Origin: Spongiactinospora rosea | GTDB lineage: Bacteria > Actinomycetota > Actinomycetes > Streptosporangiales > Streptosporangiaceae | Assembly (NCBI RefSeq): GCF_003315795.1 | Contig: NZ_QMEY01000029.1 | Coordinates: 1-64,000, forward strand | Length of the DNA: 64,000 nt | Reading direction: 5' to 3' | Shown here: positions 37,101-44,884 of the stretch, piece by piece | How positions within the stretch are numbered: the first letter of the stretch is position 1 | Layout of the letters: each line of letters starts with the position of its first letter | Notes under the pieces: model-generated | Seen by the model: only the letters and a program-made list of their open reading frames with translations | Database searches by the model: none | What the model was told of the DNA's origin: nothing | Program-made: the position numbers and the translations under genes

Positions 37101-37225
37101 CCCTCCTGGTACTGATCGCCCTACGCGTACGCGCCCTGTCCCGCTTCGACACCCACGTCCCCGACGCCCTCCCCGACGACCTCGTCGGACTCGCCGCCCT
37201 CGAAGGCCGCACTCCCCGCCCCTGA
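31100..37225 (+). CDS. Fused NRPS and exporter: C-A-T-TE-linker-MFS (aspartate-like code)
   Basis: 2041 residues in one frame. C domain with HHLVADG (161-167). A domain with YTSGTTGRPKG (621-631), FDFGVTIFY, NHYGPTEATVG and YRTGD (841). T domain Ser1000 in LGGHSLLAAQ. Type I thioesterase with GHCGLG, so the nucleophile is Cys1133, plus Asp1248 (GERDPA) and His1278 (EANHFF). About 300 residues of Ala/Pro/Thr-rich repeat linker follow. From residue 1602 comes an MFS permease with about 10-12 helices (GAVADRFDRRRVM motif). The pocket reads D-F-T-K-I-G-H-V-G-K, nearest to aspartate. GTG start overlaps the E2 stop. Confidence 0.93.
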   Translation: MTTLSPDKKALLAQRLRRRTRARVITPRDPAAQPPLTPAQERLWFLEQYRPGTTAYTIPLVVRVQGDLTGPRLEAALAGVAARHEALRMSFPTDGDGRPSIVIDPEPRVELTVSAAPGEDAARAAGTALLARTFDLANGPLWRAALVTISPGDHLLVLAVHHLVADGWSADVILREVLTLCGADAELEPPGAQYGDYALWERGRDHDGEIAYWRERLSGLPALDLPTDLPRPAEQSSAGAGHEFQIDAGTAERIAALAAGCGATPYMVLLAALQVLLARHSGQADFAVGSPVAGRDVPELDGAVGMFVNTLVLRADLTGDPSFRDLLARTRETALDAYAHQALPFDRLVSELNVARDVSRTPLFQVMFALQNYGAAAASPVPGYSVTGLTLPAVASRFDLSFYLHETPDGLSGYVIYNSDLFLPGTIERMTARYARLLDSIADAPETPVSRLDLITDAERAALGRFSHPAEPLPEVAGSLQELIAAQAATTPGATAIVCGGESLTYAELDLRAGRLAAHLRAAGVGPDVRVGVCLDQSADLAVAVLGVLRAGGAYIPIDPAYPRDRVAYMLQDGDARAVITVPEHTDLLTGQVILLGDVPADLDPLPVQNASPEDLAYVIYTSGTTGRPKGVGIQHRQVVNYLAGVRLRLGVPEGADFTLAQSLSFDFGVTIFYLALLTGGRLHLVSPRTPAVELAERFSRTDYLKITPSHLASLQAEAPEADLLPRRTLILGGEASRADWAAGLACEVVNHYGPTEATVGITTYAVPPVAGGGGMLPIGRPLPGARVYVLDENFAPAPIGVPGEVYLGGDRLARGYLGRPALTAERFLPDPFGEPGARMYRTGDIGRWSPEGDLHFLGRRDLQVKVRGYRVELAEIEAVLEDLPGIDQAVVEARADRLVAYLVGTETNVGELRSDLAGKLPDYMVPARYVWLDELPLKSHGKVDRAALPDPGDERPDQETGFVEPDTPLEEAVAGIWAGVLGLARVGVLDDFFDLGGHSLLAAQLVAKLRHAVPPGGRQPTILDVFKHPTVRRLAKVMEPGAAGTSERLLHRLTPAGRRVAATAVCVPYGGGSAVIYQPLADALPADWDLYSVAVPGNELGETARPSAEVAEQCATEILESVRGPIVLYGHCGLGVTLTVEVTRRLEAAGREVEAVYLGGIFPFSRPSGPLARLATRMERLRSDRFWANALRASGLDVDELAPDQLKLIIENRRQSTREAEEYFARLFHEGMPPLRAPVISVAGERDPAMEFYQERYPEWHLIASTVGLVVLDEANHFFLKYRATELAAILTTVHPSLPTATLITTPTWWLHGISTTTPPAPTDLLTAPATATTPESTDSPFAPAPATTTTPAPVTDLNPDPGATSVTELAAASPEVPVTAPVATAASSASAPVPDLSSSPTVTTGPAAATDPVATAASAAPAPVTDLNTGPTGPAATDAGATSVTELAATSPEAPAIDPVATAASSASAPVPDLSTGPTVTSDPAAAIDPGTTSVTDSACAADPAATAASAALASGGHPRIGVAGPAATGPGADGRTDLSAIVPAPRTELDTGRIPRTKAASRADQQDTGSIGRPGVPTGPPQARTVAGPPPNAGASPSMGRFMLVAVGQLASILGAALTEFAVPIWIYLTTGSLVSYALFSVIALVPGLLAAPLAGAVADRFDRRRVMLAANVAAGGVQLCLGSLLWTGNLQIWHIYPLLAILSVALAFQRLAYQSAIPQLVPKRYLGHANGIVQTATGTAQLIVPLVAVALMAVIGLEGILILDVTGYTLAIAVLLATKFPATMAARRRETVMAEMIGGFRYSWGHRGFRGMLAFFAVFNVLVSPLFLLISPLVLAFATLQDVGKVSFAGGLGALLGGLTVAIWGGPRRMRMRGMLLSGLALAAFCLATGFVDSLVVIGVGAFGMSYWLAVLNGVYATLIQVKVPQRFHGRVFAINQMIAWSTLPIGFGLVAPYGTALFEPLLAPGGPLAGTVGAVIGTGAGRGIGLMYLLFGLAIALLVLIALRVRALSRFDTHVPDALPDDLVGLAALEGRTPRP
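35189..35640 (+). repeat. Tandem repeats in the TE-MFS linker
   Basis: A segment of about 140 bases starting GGGGCCACGTCGG recurs after 234 bases (78 codons) with few changes, and a partial third start (GGGACCACGTCGG) follows at about 35577. In protein it gives repeated ATSVTEL, PVATAASSASAP and VPDLS units. The length is a multiple of three, so the frame is kept. It resembles slippage or unequal crossing-over in a flexible tether. Confidence 0.75.
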
Positions 37226-37266
37226 AGATCCCCACAAGGCCACCGGCCCGCCCCACGGGGCACACC

Positions 37267-37289
37267 CCCGGCCCCGCAGAGGGGCCGGG
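37267..37289. terminator. Hairpin between convergent NRPS-MFS and lhr genes
   Basis: Perfect 9-base arms CCCGGCCCC and GGGGCCGGG around a 5-base loop, without a U-tract. It is the only strong structure in the 100-base gap and could terminate both converging transcripts. Confidence 0.6.
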
Positions 37290-37325
37290 CCCAGGGCCCC
37301 TCCCTCGCATGGACGGCTTTCGGGG

Positions 37326-40300
37326 TCATGCGCGCAACCGCAGGCCGCGCGGAGTGGGGTGGAAGCCCGCCGCCTCCAGTGCGGCGGCCAGTGGGGAGTC
37401 GTTGATCGAGGTGCCGTCCGCCCGTTCGACCGTGAGCTTGCCGAGCGCCCCGTCGCGTACCGCGAGCGCCAGCGCGTCCACCGCCGGCTGTACCCGGTCG
37501 TCGCCCGCGAACGACAGCAGGGTCTTGCCGCCGCGCTCGACGTACAGCACCAGGTGTCCCTCGACCAGCACCACCAGCGCCCCCGCCTTGCGCCCCGGCT
37601 TGTGGGCGACCTCACCGGGATGGACCGGCCAGGGCAGCGCCGCGCCGTACGGGTTGGCTGGGTCGGCGGCGGCCAGCACCACGGCCCGGCGCGCGCCCGT
37701 CTCGCCCGCCGGCCTGCTGGAACCGCCCGCGGGCGGGGCCATGGCACGCATCCGGTCGACCGCGCCGGGCAGCGCGAACTGGGCTCCGCCGAGCCCCTCC
37801 ACGAAGTAGCCCCGCCGGCACCGGCCGCCCTCCTCGAACGCCCGGAGCACCTGGTAGACGGCCGAATAACCGCCCGGCGACCGCTCGCCCGCGACCGCGC
37901 CCCTGGTGACCACGCCGTGTCGTTCGAGCAGCACCTCGGCCTGCGCGTGGGCGCGCTGCGTGCCGTCCTGGGAGGGGGCGGGCAGCGCCCACCACCGGCC
38001 GCCGACGGTCGGTGGCCCGCTGCGGGTGGGCAGCACCGCGCGCCGCCTGCGCCCACCGGCCGGGCGATGGGCGGGCCGCCCGGTGCCGAGCGTGGCCCGT
38101 AGCGGGGCCAGCGTGTCACCGGTCACCTGGCCGGACCACACGAGGTCCCACAGCGCCCTGGCCAGGGCCGCGTCGTCGGGCACCGCCCCGGCCCCGTCGG
38201 GCAGCGCCCTGCTGAACACCTGATTGGCCAGCTCACGGAAGAACACCGCCCCGCCGCCGCCCAGCACCGCGAGGATCTGCTCGTGCACCGGCGTGCGGGT
38301 GATCTCGGCGGGCTCCGGCAGCAGCAGCGGGGCCGTGTCGGCGAAGTAGAGCGACACCCAGCCGTCGCCGCCGGGCAGCGCGCCCTGCCCGGCCCAGATC
38401 ACCTCGCCGGACGCGGTCAGCTCGTCCAGCAGCGCGGGGGAGTAGCCCGGTACGCGGGACGGCAGGACCAGCGTCTCCAGCGACGACGCGGGCACGGCGG
38501 CCCCCTGCAACTGCTCGATCGCGTTGACCAGCGCGTCCATCGCCCGCCCTGGGCCCTGCCCGCCGCCCGGCCGCCGGTCGTACGCCTCGCCCCCGGAGCG
38601 ATGAGACCCGGCGGCGATCCCATGCCACACCGGAGCGAAAGCCGCGAAGGTCTCCGGCGCCACCGGCTCGACCTCCCTGCGCAGCCGCGCGAGCGACCTG
38701 CGCCGCAGCAGCCGCAGCACGCCCGAGTCGCACCACTCCTCGCCGCGCCCGCCGGGCCGGAACTCGCCCCCCACCACCCGGCCGCTCGCCGCCAGCCGGG
38801 CCAGCGCGTCGCTCACCACGGCGACGCCCAGCCCGAACCGGGCCGCCGCCGTGCTCGCCGGGAACGGCCCCCGGGTGCGGGCGTGCCGCGCCACCAGGTC
38901 GCCCAGCGGGTCGGCCACCGGCTCAAGGAACGCGACCGGGACCCCCACCGGCAGCGGCGCGCCCAGCGCGTCGCGCAACCGGCCCGCGTCTTCGATGGCC
39001 GCCCACTGCTCCACCCCCGCCACCCGCACGCGGATCGCGCGCCGGTCGCGCTCCAGGCCGGTGAGCCAGCCGGGATCGCCCTCCCGCACCCGCACGTCGT
39101 CGGCCAGCAGCGGCCCGTGCGAGCGGAGCAGGTCGGCGAGGTCTTCGGCGTCGCGCAGCGGCCGGTCGAGCCGGGCCAGCTCGCGCTCGGTGTCGGCGAT
39201 CACGTCGGGGTCGAGCAGCTCGCGCAGGTCGGCCTGGCCCAGCAGCTCAGCGAGCAGCCGGGTGTCCAGTGCCAGGGCCTGCGCGCGACGCTCGGCCAGC
39301 GGGGCGTCGCCCTCGTACATGAACGCGCCGACGAAGTCGAACATCAGCGACGCCGCGAACGGCGACGCCTGGGAGGTCTCCACCTCCACCACGCGCACCC
39401 TGCGGGCGGCGAGGTCGCGCATCAGCCGCACCAGGCCGGGCACGTCGAAGACGTCCTGCAGGCACTCGCGCATCGTCTCCAGCACCACGGGGAACGAGCC
39501 GTAGGAACCGGCCACGCCGAGCAGGTGCGCGGCCCGCTGCCGCTGCTGCCACAGCGGCGTACGCCTGCCCGGGCTGCGCCGGGGCAGCAGCAGCGACCGC
39601 CCCGCGCACTCCCGGAACCGGGAGGCGAACATCGCCGACCCGCCCAGCTCCTCGACCACGATCTGCTCGATCTCCTCCGGGTCGAAGGCCGCCACGTCGG
39701 AGGGCGCGCCCTCGAAGGTGTCGGGCACGCGCAGCACGATGCCGTCGTCGGAGTGGACGGCCTGTACGTCGGTGCCGTAACGCTCGCGCAGCCGCCGCCC
39801 GATCGCCAGCGCCCAGGGCGCGTGCACCCGCGCGCCGTACGGCGAGTGCACCACCACCCGCCAGTCGCCCAGCTCGTCGTGGAACCGCTCGACCAGCAGC
39901 GTGCGGTCATCGGGCACGTAGCCGGTGGCCTCCCGCTGCTCGTCGAGGTAGGCCAGCAGGTTGGCGGTCGCGTGGTCGTCGAGCCCGGCCGCCCTGACCC
40001 GCTCCTCGCCACCGCCCTCGGCCATGCCGCGCAGGAACTCGCCGATCGCCCGGCCCAGCTCGGCGGGCCGGCCCGCCGTGTCGCCGTGCCAGAACGGCAG
40101 CTTGCCCGGCTGTCCGGGCGCGGGGGAGACCAGCACCCGGTCGGTCGTGATGTCCTCGATGCGCCAGGAGGTGGCGCCCAGCACGAACACGTCGCCGACC
40201 CGCGACTCGTAGACCATCTCCTCGTCCAGCTCGCCCACCCTGGACGACTTCTCCCCGACGAGGAACACCCCGAACAGGCCGCGGTCGGGGATCGTGCCGC

Positions 40301-41933
40301 CGCTGGTGACCGCCAGCCGCTGGGCCCCGGGACGCCCGCGCAGCGTGCCGGTCACGCGGTCCCACACGATGCGCGGGCGCAGCTCGGCGAACTCCTCGCT
40401 GGGATAGCGCCCGGCCAGCATGTCGAGGGTGGCCTCCAGCGCGCTGCGCGGCAGCGTGGCATAGGGGGCGGCCCGCCGCAGCACGGCCTCCAGGTCGTCG
40501 ACCGTCCAGTCGTCCATCGCGGTCATCGCCACGATCTGCTGGGCCAGGACGTCGAGCGGGTTGCGCGGGTAGCGCAGCTCCTCGATCGCGCCCGCCTTCA
40601 TCCGCTCGGCGACCACCGCGGTCTGCACCAGATCGCCACGGTACTTAGGGAAGATCACCCCGCGGGACACCGCGCCCACCTGGTGCCCGGCCCTGCCGAT
40701 GCGCTGCAGGCCGCTCGCCACGCTCGGCGGGGCCGCGACGCACGCCACCATGTCGACCGAGCCCATGTCGATGCCCAGCTCCAGGCTGGAGGTGGCCACC
40801 ACGGCGGGCAGCCGCCCGGACTTCAGCGCCTCCTCGATCTGCGCCCGCTCCTGCTTGGACACCGACCCGTGGTGCGCCCGCACGATCTCCGGGATCGCCC
40901 CCTTGCTCGCCCCGGCCTGGGCCATCATCTCGGCGGGCACCGGCTGCCCGGCGGCCTGTACGCCGTCGGCCCGCGCATGGGCCAGCTCGTTGAGCCGGGT
41001 GCACAGCCGCTCGGCCAGCCGCCGGGAGTTGGCGAAGACGATCGTCGAGCGGTTGGCCTCGATCACGTCGAGCAGCCGCTCCTCGACGTGCGGCCAGATG
41101 GAACGTCTGGCCGCGTCGGGCTCCCGCTCCCACGGCTCGGCCTCCTCGCCGGCCTGCGCCCCGTCGCGCACCGGGGCGTCGAGCTCGGTCATGTCCTCGA
41201 TGGGGACGACCACATCGACGTCGATCACCTTGTCGGACGGCGGCTGCACCACCGTGGCCGGGCGCGCCCCGCCGAGGAACGCCGCCACCTCCCCGACCGG
41301 GCGGACCGTCGCGGAAAGGCCGATCCGCTGCGCGGGGCGGGGGAGCAGCGCGTCGAGCCGCTCCAGGCTCAGCGCCAGATGGGCCCCGCGCTTGGTCGCG
41401 GCGACCGCGTGGACCTCATCGACGATGACCGTCTCCACGTCGGCCAGCGCGCTCCTGGCCTGGCTGGTGAGCAGCAGGAACAGCGACTCGGGGGTGGTGA
41501 TCAGGATGTCGGACGGCTTGGTGGCGAACCTGCGGCGGTCGTCGGCGGGGGTGTCGCCGGACCGGACCGCGACCGAGATCTGCGGGGCGGGCACGCCCAG
41601 GCGCACGGCGGTCTGCCGCAGGCCGGTCAGCGGCGCGCGCAGGTTGCGCTCGACGTCGACCGCCAGCGCCTTCAGCGGCGAGACGTAGACCACCCGGCAC
41701 CCGCGCCCGCCGCCGGGCGGCGGGTCGCCCGCCCGCTCGGCGGCGAGCCGGTCGATGGACCACAGGAACGCCGCCAGCGTCTTGCCCGAACCGGTGGGGG
41801 CCACCACCAAGGTGTTGTCGCCCCGGGCGATCGACGCCCACGCCCCTTCCTGCGCGGCGGTGGGCGCGGCGAACGCGGCGGCGAACCACTGCCTGGTCAG
41901 GTCGGTGAAATGGGCGAGCGACGAACCGGTCAT
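37326..41933 (-). CDS. lhr: ATP-dependent DNA helicase Lhr
   Basis: 1535 residues, close to mycobacterial Lhr in size. Superfamily 2 helicase core with Walker A APTGSGKT, DEVH box (VIVDEVHAVAATKRGAH), SAT motif and QRIGRAGHQ, then the winged-helix and large C-terminal domain typical of bacterial long Lhr. It moves 3' to 5' on single strands and unwinds RNA:DNA hybrids, with a role in repair. ATG was chosen over a TTG five codons upstream. Its usual neighbour nei is about 29 kb upstream here, so the ancestral pair has been split. Confidence 0.96.
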   Translation of the reverse strand: MTGSSLAHFTDLTRQWFAAAFAAPTAAQEGAWASIARGDNTLVVAPTGSGKTLAAFLWSIDRLAAERAGDPPPGGGRGCRVVYVSPLKALAVDVERNLRAPLTGLRQTAVRLGVPAPQISVAVRSGDTPADDRRRFATKPSDILITTPESLFLLLTSQARSALADVETVIVDEVHAVAATKRGAHLALSLERLDALLPRPAQRIGLSATVRPVGEVAAFLGGARPATVVQPPSDKVIDVDVVVPIEDMTELDAPVRDGAQAGEEAEPWEREPDAARRSIWPHVEERLLDVIEANRSTIVFANSRRLAERLCTRLNELAHARADGVQAAGQPVPAEMMAQAGASKGAIPEIVRAHHGSVSKQERAQIEEALKSGRLPAVVATSSLELGIDMGSVDMVACVAAPPSVASGLQRIGRAGHQVGAVSRGVIFPKYRGDLVQTAVVAERMKAGAIEELRYPRNPLDVLAQQIVAMTAMDDWTVDDLEAVLRRAAPYATLPRSALEATLDMLAGRYPSEEFAELRPRIVWDRVTGTLRGRPGAQRLAVTSGGTIPDRGLFGVFLVGEKSSRVGELDEEMVYESRVGDVFVLGATSWRIEDITTDRVLVSPAPGQPGKLPFWHGDTAGRPAELGRAIGEFLRGMAEGGGEERVRAAGLDDHATANLLAYLDEQREATGYVPDDRTLLVERFHDELGDWRVVVHSPYGARVHAPWALAIGRRLRERYGTDVQAVHSDDGIVLRVPDTFEGAPSDVAAFDPEEIEQIVVEELGGSAMFASRFRECAGRSLLLPRRSPGRRTPLWQQRQRAAHLLGVAGSYGSFPVVLETMRECLQDVFDVPGLVRLMRDLAARRVRVVEVETSQASPFAASLMFDFVGAFMYEGDAPLAERRAQALALDTRLLAELLGQADLRELLDPDVIADTERELARLDRPLRDAEDLADLLRSHGPLLADDVRVREGDPGWLTGLERDRRAIRVRVAGVEQWAAIEDAGRLRDALGAPLPVGVPVAFLEPVADPLGDLVARHARTRGPFPASTAAARFGLGVAVVSDALARLAASGRVVGGEFRPGGRGEEWCDSGVLRLLRRRSLARLRREVEPVAPETFAAFAPVWHGIAAGSHRSGGEAYDRRPGGGQGPGRAMDALVNAIEQLQGAAVPASSLETLVLPSRVPGYSPALLDELTASGEVIWAGQGALPGGDGWVSLYFADTAPLLLPEPAEITRTPVHEQILAVLGGGGAVFFRELANQVFSRALPDGAGAVPDDAALARALWDLVWSGQVTGDTLAPLRATLGTGRPAHRPAGGRRRRAVLPTRSGPPTVGGRWWALPAPSQDGTQRAHAQAEVLLERHGVVTRGAVAGERSPGGYSAVYQVLRAFEEGGRCRRGYFVEGLGGAQFALPGAVDRMRAMAPPAGGSSRPAGETGARRAVVLAAADPANPYGAALPWPVHPGEVAHKPGRKAGALVVLVEGHLVLYVERGGKTLLSFAGDDRVQPAVDALALAVRDGALGKLTVERADGTSINDSPLAAALEAAGFHPTPRGLRLRA

Positions 41934-42062
41934 GGCCCCATGATGCAACGTGCCACCGACAATTCCGCCGGGTGCCCTGCCGCCGGTTCACCGGCTCTGA
42001 TCAGCAGAATGTCGCCTTCGTGGGGGATTGAGGGGGGATGGTGGCGGAGATAGACGACGGGT

Positions 42063-42551
42063 ATGAGCATCGACCACGCGGCGATCGAAGCGGCCAGGGC
42101 CCGGATCAGATCCTCGCATGTGCGCGACCACCGCCCGCCGAGCAGCGCGCGCGGCCTTCACCACGTCGCGCTCCTGTCCTCCGACGTGGAGCGCACCATC
42201 GCCTTCTACCAGGACCTGCTGGAGTTCCCGCTCACCGAGATCGTGGAGAACCGCGACTACAAGGGGTCCAGCCACTTCTTCTTCGACATCGGCAACGGCA
42301 ACCTGCTCGCCTTCTTCGACTTCCCCGGGCTCGACCTCGGCCCCTACCGCGAAGTGCTGGGCGGGCTGCACCACATCGCCATCTCCGTGGACCCGGCCAC
42401 CTGGGAACGGCTGCGCGGCAGGCTCGAAGCGGCCGGTGTGCCGCACGACATCGAGAGCGGCGCGTCGATCTACTTCCGCGACCCCGACAACGCGCGCCTC
42501 GAACTCCTCGCCGACCCCCTCGGCGAGATGTACGGCTCCCGCGTGCTCTGA
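42063..42551 (+). CDS. VOC (glyoxalase/bleomycin-resistance fold) family protein
   Basis: 162 residues with two beta-alpha-beta-beta-beta modules. Candidate metal ligands are the His in GLHHVALLSSD, the His in GLHHIAISV and the Glu in ARLELLADP, so a metal-dependent dioxygenase or lyase is possible. An N-terminal arm of about 30 residues precedes the fold. Divergent from lhr across 129 bases and not part of an obvious operon. Substrate unknown. The intact metal site argues against a pure binding or resistance protein, but does not exclude it. Confidence 0.8.
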   Translation: MSIDHAAIEAARARIRSSHVRDHRPPSSARGLHHVALLSSDVERTIAFYQDLLEFPLTEIVENRDYKGSSHFFFDIGNGNLLAFFDFPGLDLGPYREVLGGLHHIAISVDPATWERLRGRLEAAGVPHDIESGASIYFRDPDNARLELLADPLGEMYGSRVL

Positions 42552-42610
42552 CCGCTTAACGGCAGCGGCGCTTTACAGACGCGGCTTTTACAGACGCGGC
42601 GCCGTCTCTC

Positions 42611-42850
42611 TCAGTCGCCGCACCGGCTGCGGGTGCCCTTGGGCCTGCGCGGGCGGACGCGGGTGAACGGCTCCGCCGTACCGCCGCGCCGCTCGGAGCG
42701 CGCCGCCTTCTCCTGCCGGACGGCGGCGCGGACCTGCGCGAGAAGCGCCCGCCTGCGGGCGCGGCGGGCGGTCTTCTGGGCGGGGGTGAGCGCCAGGGCG
42801 GTCGCGGCGAGCACGCCGGCGACGACGCCGATAAGGGGGAGCTTCGCCAT
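42611..42850 (-). CDS. Small basic membrane-anchored hypothetical protein
   Basis: 79 residues: an N-terminal hydrophobic helix (LPLIGVVAGVLAATALAL) followed by a very Arg/Ala-rich tail ending RCGD. The start follows a poor ribosome site. I do not recognise a family. It sits alone between the VOC gene and DUF3046 on the opposite strand. Coding bias is weak because of the Arg-rich composition, so it may not be translated. Confidence 0.45.
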   Translation of the reverse strand: MAKLPLIGVVAGVLAATALALTPAQKTARRARRRALLAQVRAAVRQEKAARSERRGGTAEPFTRVRPRRPKGTRSRCGD

Positions 42851-42942
42851 GGCGGGGGTTCTACCCACGCCCCGCCGTACCTCAAGCGCGGGTCGCGGGC
42901 CCAAAGGGACGTGCCGCCCGCTGCTTGCCCCATACTTGGGTG

Positions 42943-43137
42943 ATGCGTCTATCCGACTTCTGGGACCGCATGCGCCGGCACTTCGGCGAGGCGTACGCCG
43001 AGTCGTGGGCACGCGACTACGTCATTGCCGAGTTGGGCGGGCGGACGGTCACCCAGGCGCTGGCCGACGGCGTGGCCGCGAAGACCGTGTGGCGGGCGGT
43101 GTGCAAGGTGACCGACGTCGACGCCAAACTCCGCTGA
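42943..43137 (+). CDS. DUF3046 family protein
   Basis: 64 residues: MRLSDFWDRMRRHFGEAYAE through VWRAVCKVTDVD. This small family of unknown function is found in actinobacteria just upstream of recA, as here. No membrane segment. The ATG is at the conserved MRLSDFW; an earlier in-frame codon would add six unlikely residues. It marks the return to the ancestral recA neighbourhood after the variable block. Confidence 0.88.
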   Translation: MRLSDFWDRMRRHFGEAYAESWARDYVIAELGGRTVTQALADGVAAKTVWRAVCKVTDVDAKLR

Positions 43138-43153
43138 CCTTCGCCCGGCCGGC

Positions 43154-43423
43154 TCAGTGCTCCTCCGCCAGCAGTTTCTTGACCATGTCGGCGGCCTGCT
43201 CGGGGAGGTCGGCCCCTTCCTGGCCGCCGGGGGACCACAGGAACAGCCAGCCGTTCTTGGACGGCGTGGCGAACACGATGGTCTGCTTGCCGGTGGTGGG
43301 GTGCCAGATCCACAGCATGGGGTCGGAGCCCCCGAGCATCCTGCCGATCAGCCCGCGTTCGGGCAGGCGGGCGGACAGCTCGTCAAGGTAGGCGCGGCGT
43401 TGCTCGGCGAACGTGCTTGTCAC
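43154..43423 (-). CDS. Conserved hypothetical protein, about 89 residues
   Basis: An acidic, soluble protein with a central Trp-rich part (MLWIWHPTTGKQTIVF, WLFLWSPGGQ) and helical ends. I do not recognise the family. GTG start with a GAGG-like ribosome site. Convergent with the DUF3046 gene with only 16 bases between the stops, and divergent from recA. Good third-position GC bias supports coding. Confidence 0.65.
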   Translation of the reverse strand: MTSTFAEQRRAYLDELSARLPERGLIGRMLGGSDPMLWIWHPTTGKQTIVFATPSKNGWLFLWSPGGQEGADLPEQAADMVKKLLAEEH

Positions 43424-43546
43424 GGGGCACCTCGCAGTCGTCTTCCTACAGGATCACTCCAGGTCAGCACAGTGACAACAGGTCGACCGAAATGCCCGGG
43501 AATGTCGCCTGGAGGATGGGTGCGCGACGCGTGTTCGCGGGCGATC

Positions 43547-43567
43547 GAACAGCCGTTCGGCTATATT
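43547..43567 (+). promoter_or_regulatory. SOS (LexA) box and -10 element of recA
   Basis: TCGAACAGCCGTTCGG contains the exact actinobacterial LexA core GAAC-N4-GTTC (43547-43558). A -10-like TATATT (43562-43567) begins four bases later, so bound LexA would cover the promoter. This predicts DNA-damage induction of recA, as in related species. Confidence 0.85.
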
Positions 43568-43668
43568 GGAGCGACCGACTTCGGCCGAGCGCCGGAAAAT
43601 GTCGGTGGCACCGCGTAGCTTTCACGCGACGATAACGACACACCACGACACCCTTCCAGGGGGCATTC

Positions 43669-44784
43669 ATGGCAGCCAATGACCGCGAGAAGGCCCTTGA
43701 GACGGCGCTCGCTCAGATCGAGCGCCAGTTCGGCAAGGGCTCGGTCATGCGCCTCGGCGACGACACCCGTCCCCCGGTCGAGGTGATTCCGACCGGTTCC
43801 ATCGCGCTCGACGTCGCTCTGGGCATCGGCGGTTTCCCGCGCGGCCGGATCGTCGAGGTCTATGGTCCCGAGTCCAGCGGTAAGACGACCGTCGCCCTGC
43901 ACGCGGTGGCCAACGCGCAGCGGGCGGGGGGCATCGCCGCGTTCATCGACGCGGAGCACGCCCTCGACCCCGAATACGCCCGCAAGCTCGGAGTCGACAC
44001 CGACGCACTGCTGGTCTCCCAGCCCGACACGGGCGAGCAGGCGCTGGAGATCGCCGACATGCTGATCCGCTCCGGCGCCGTCGACCTCATCGTCATCGAC
44101 TCGGTCGCGGCCCTGGTGCCGAAGGCCGAGATCGAGGGCGAGATGGGCGACAGCCACGTCGGCCTCCAGGCCCGCCTGATGTCCCAGGCGCTCAGGAAGG
44201 TCGCCGGAGCCCTGAACAACACGGGCACGACCGCGATCTTCATCAACCAGCTCCGCGAGAAGATCGGCGTCATGTTCGGCTCGCCCGAGACCACGACCGG
44301 CGGCAAGGCGCTGAAGTTCTACGCCTCGGTCCGGCTCGACGTCCGGCGCATCGAGACGCTCAAGGACGGCACCGAGCCGGTCGGCAACCGCACCCGCGTC
44401 AAGGTCGTCAAGAACAAGATGGCCCCGCCCTTCCGCCAGGCCGACTTCGACATCCTCTACGGCCAGGGCATCTCCCGCGAGGGCGGCCTCATCGACATGG
44501 GCGTGGAGCACGGCTTCGTCCGCAAGTCCGGCGCCTGGTACACCTACGAGGGCGACCAGCTCGGCCAGGGCAAGGAGAACGCGCGAAACTTCCTCAAGGG
44601 ACACCCCGACATCGCCAACGAGATCGAAAAGAAGATCAAGGAGAAGCTCGGCGTCGGCCCCCGCCTCGACGCCCCGGCAGAGCCTTCCCCCGCCACCCCG
44701 CCCGCTCCTCCGGCCACCCCGCCCCGTGCCGCCGCCACCACCCGGGGCAGCAAGGCCACGACCCCCAAGCCCGGAGACGTCTGA
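43669..44784 (+). CDS. recA: Recombinase RecA
   Basis: 371 residues. Walker A GPESSGKT (66-73), Walker B DLIVIDSVAAL, the L2 loop around EKIGVMFGSPETTTGGKALKFYAS and a Pro/Ala/Thr-rich C-terminal tail. Forms filaments on single-stranded DNA for strand exchange and LexA cleavage. There is no intein. GGGGG precedes the ATG. It lies directly before recX, with the SOS box about 110 bases upstream. Confidence 0.99.
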   Translation: MAANDREKALETALAQIERQFGKGSVMRLGDDTRPPVEVIPTGSIALDVALGIGGFPRGRIVEVYGPESSGKTTVALHAVANAQRAGGIAAFIDAEHALDPEYARKLGVDTDALLVSQPDTGEQALEIADMLIRSGAVDLIVIDSVAALVPKAEIEGEMGDSHVGLQARLMSQALRKVAGALNNTGTTAIFINQLREKIGVMFGSPETTTGGKALKFYASVRLDVRRIETLKDGTEPVGNRTRVKVVKNKMAPPFRQADFDILYGQGISREGGLIDMGVEHGFVRKSGAWYTYEGDQLGQGKENARNFLKGHPDIANEIEKKIKEKLGVGPRLDAPAEPSPATPPAPPATPPRAAATTRGSKATTPKPGDV

Positions 44785-44884
44785 TCGGCCTCCCCGATGA
44801 CGCCGGGCGCTCCCGATGACCCACCCACCGACCCACAGCCGAGGCAACCGCCCTCGCCACCGGCCGGTGGTGGGCCGGGCGCGC

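Noticed and set aside
35903..37225. MFS permease as an independent gene
   Set aside because: An ATG is present, but there is no ribosome site before it and the frame is continuous with the NRPS, so a fusion is the simpler reading.
38283..42053. 1256-codon open frame opposite lhr
   Set aside because: Pro/Arg/Gln/His-rich shadow of a recognisable helicase gene.
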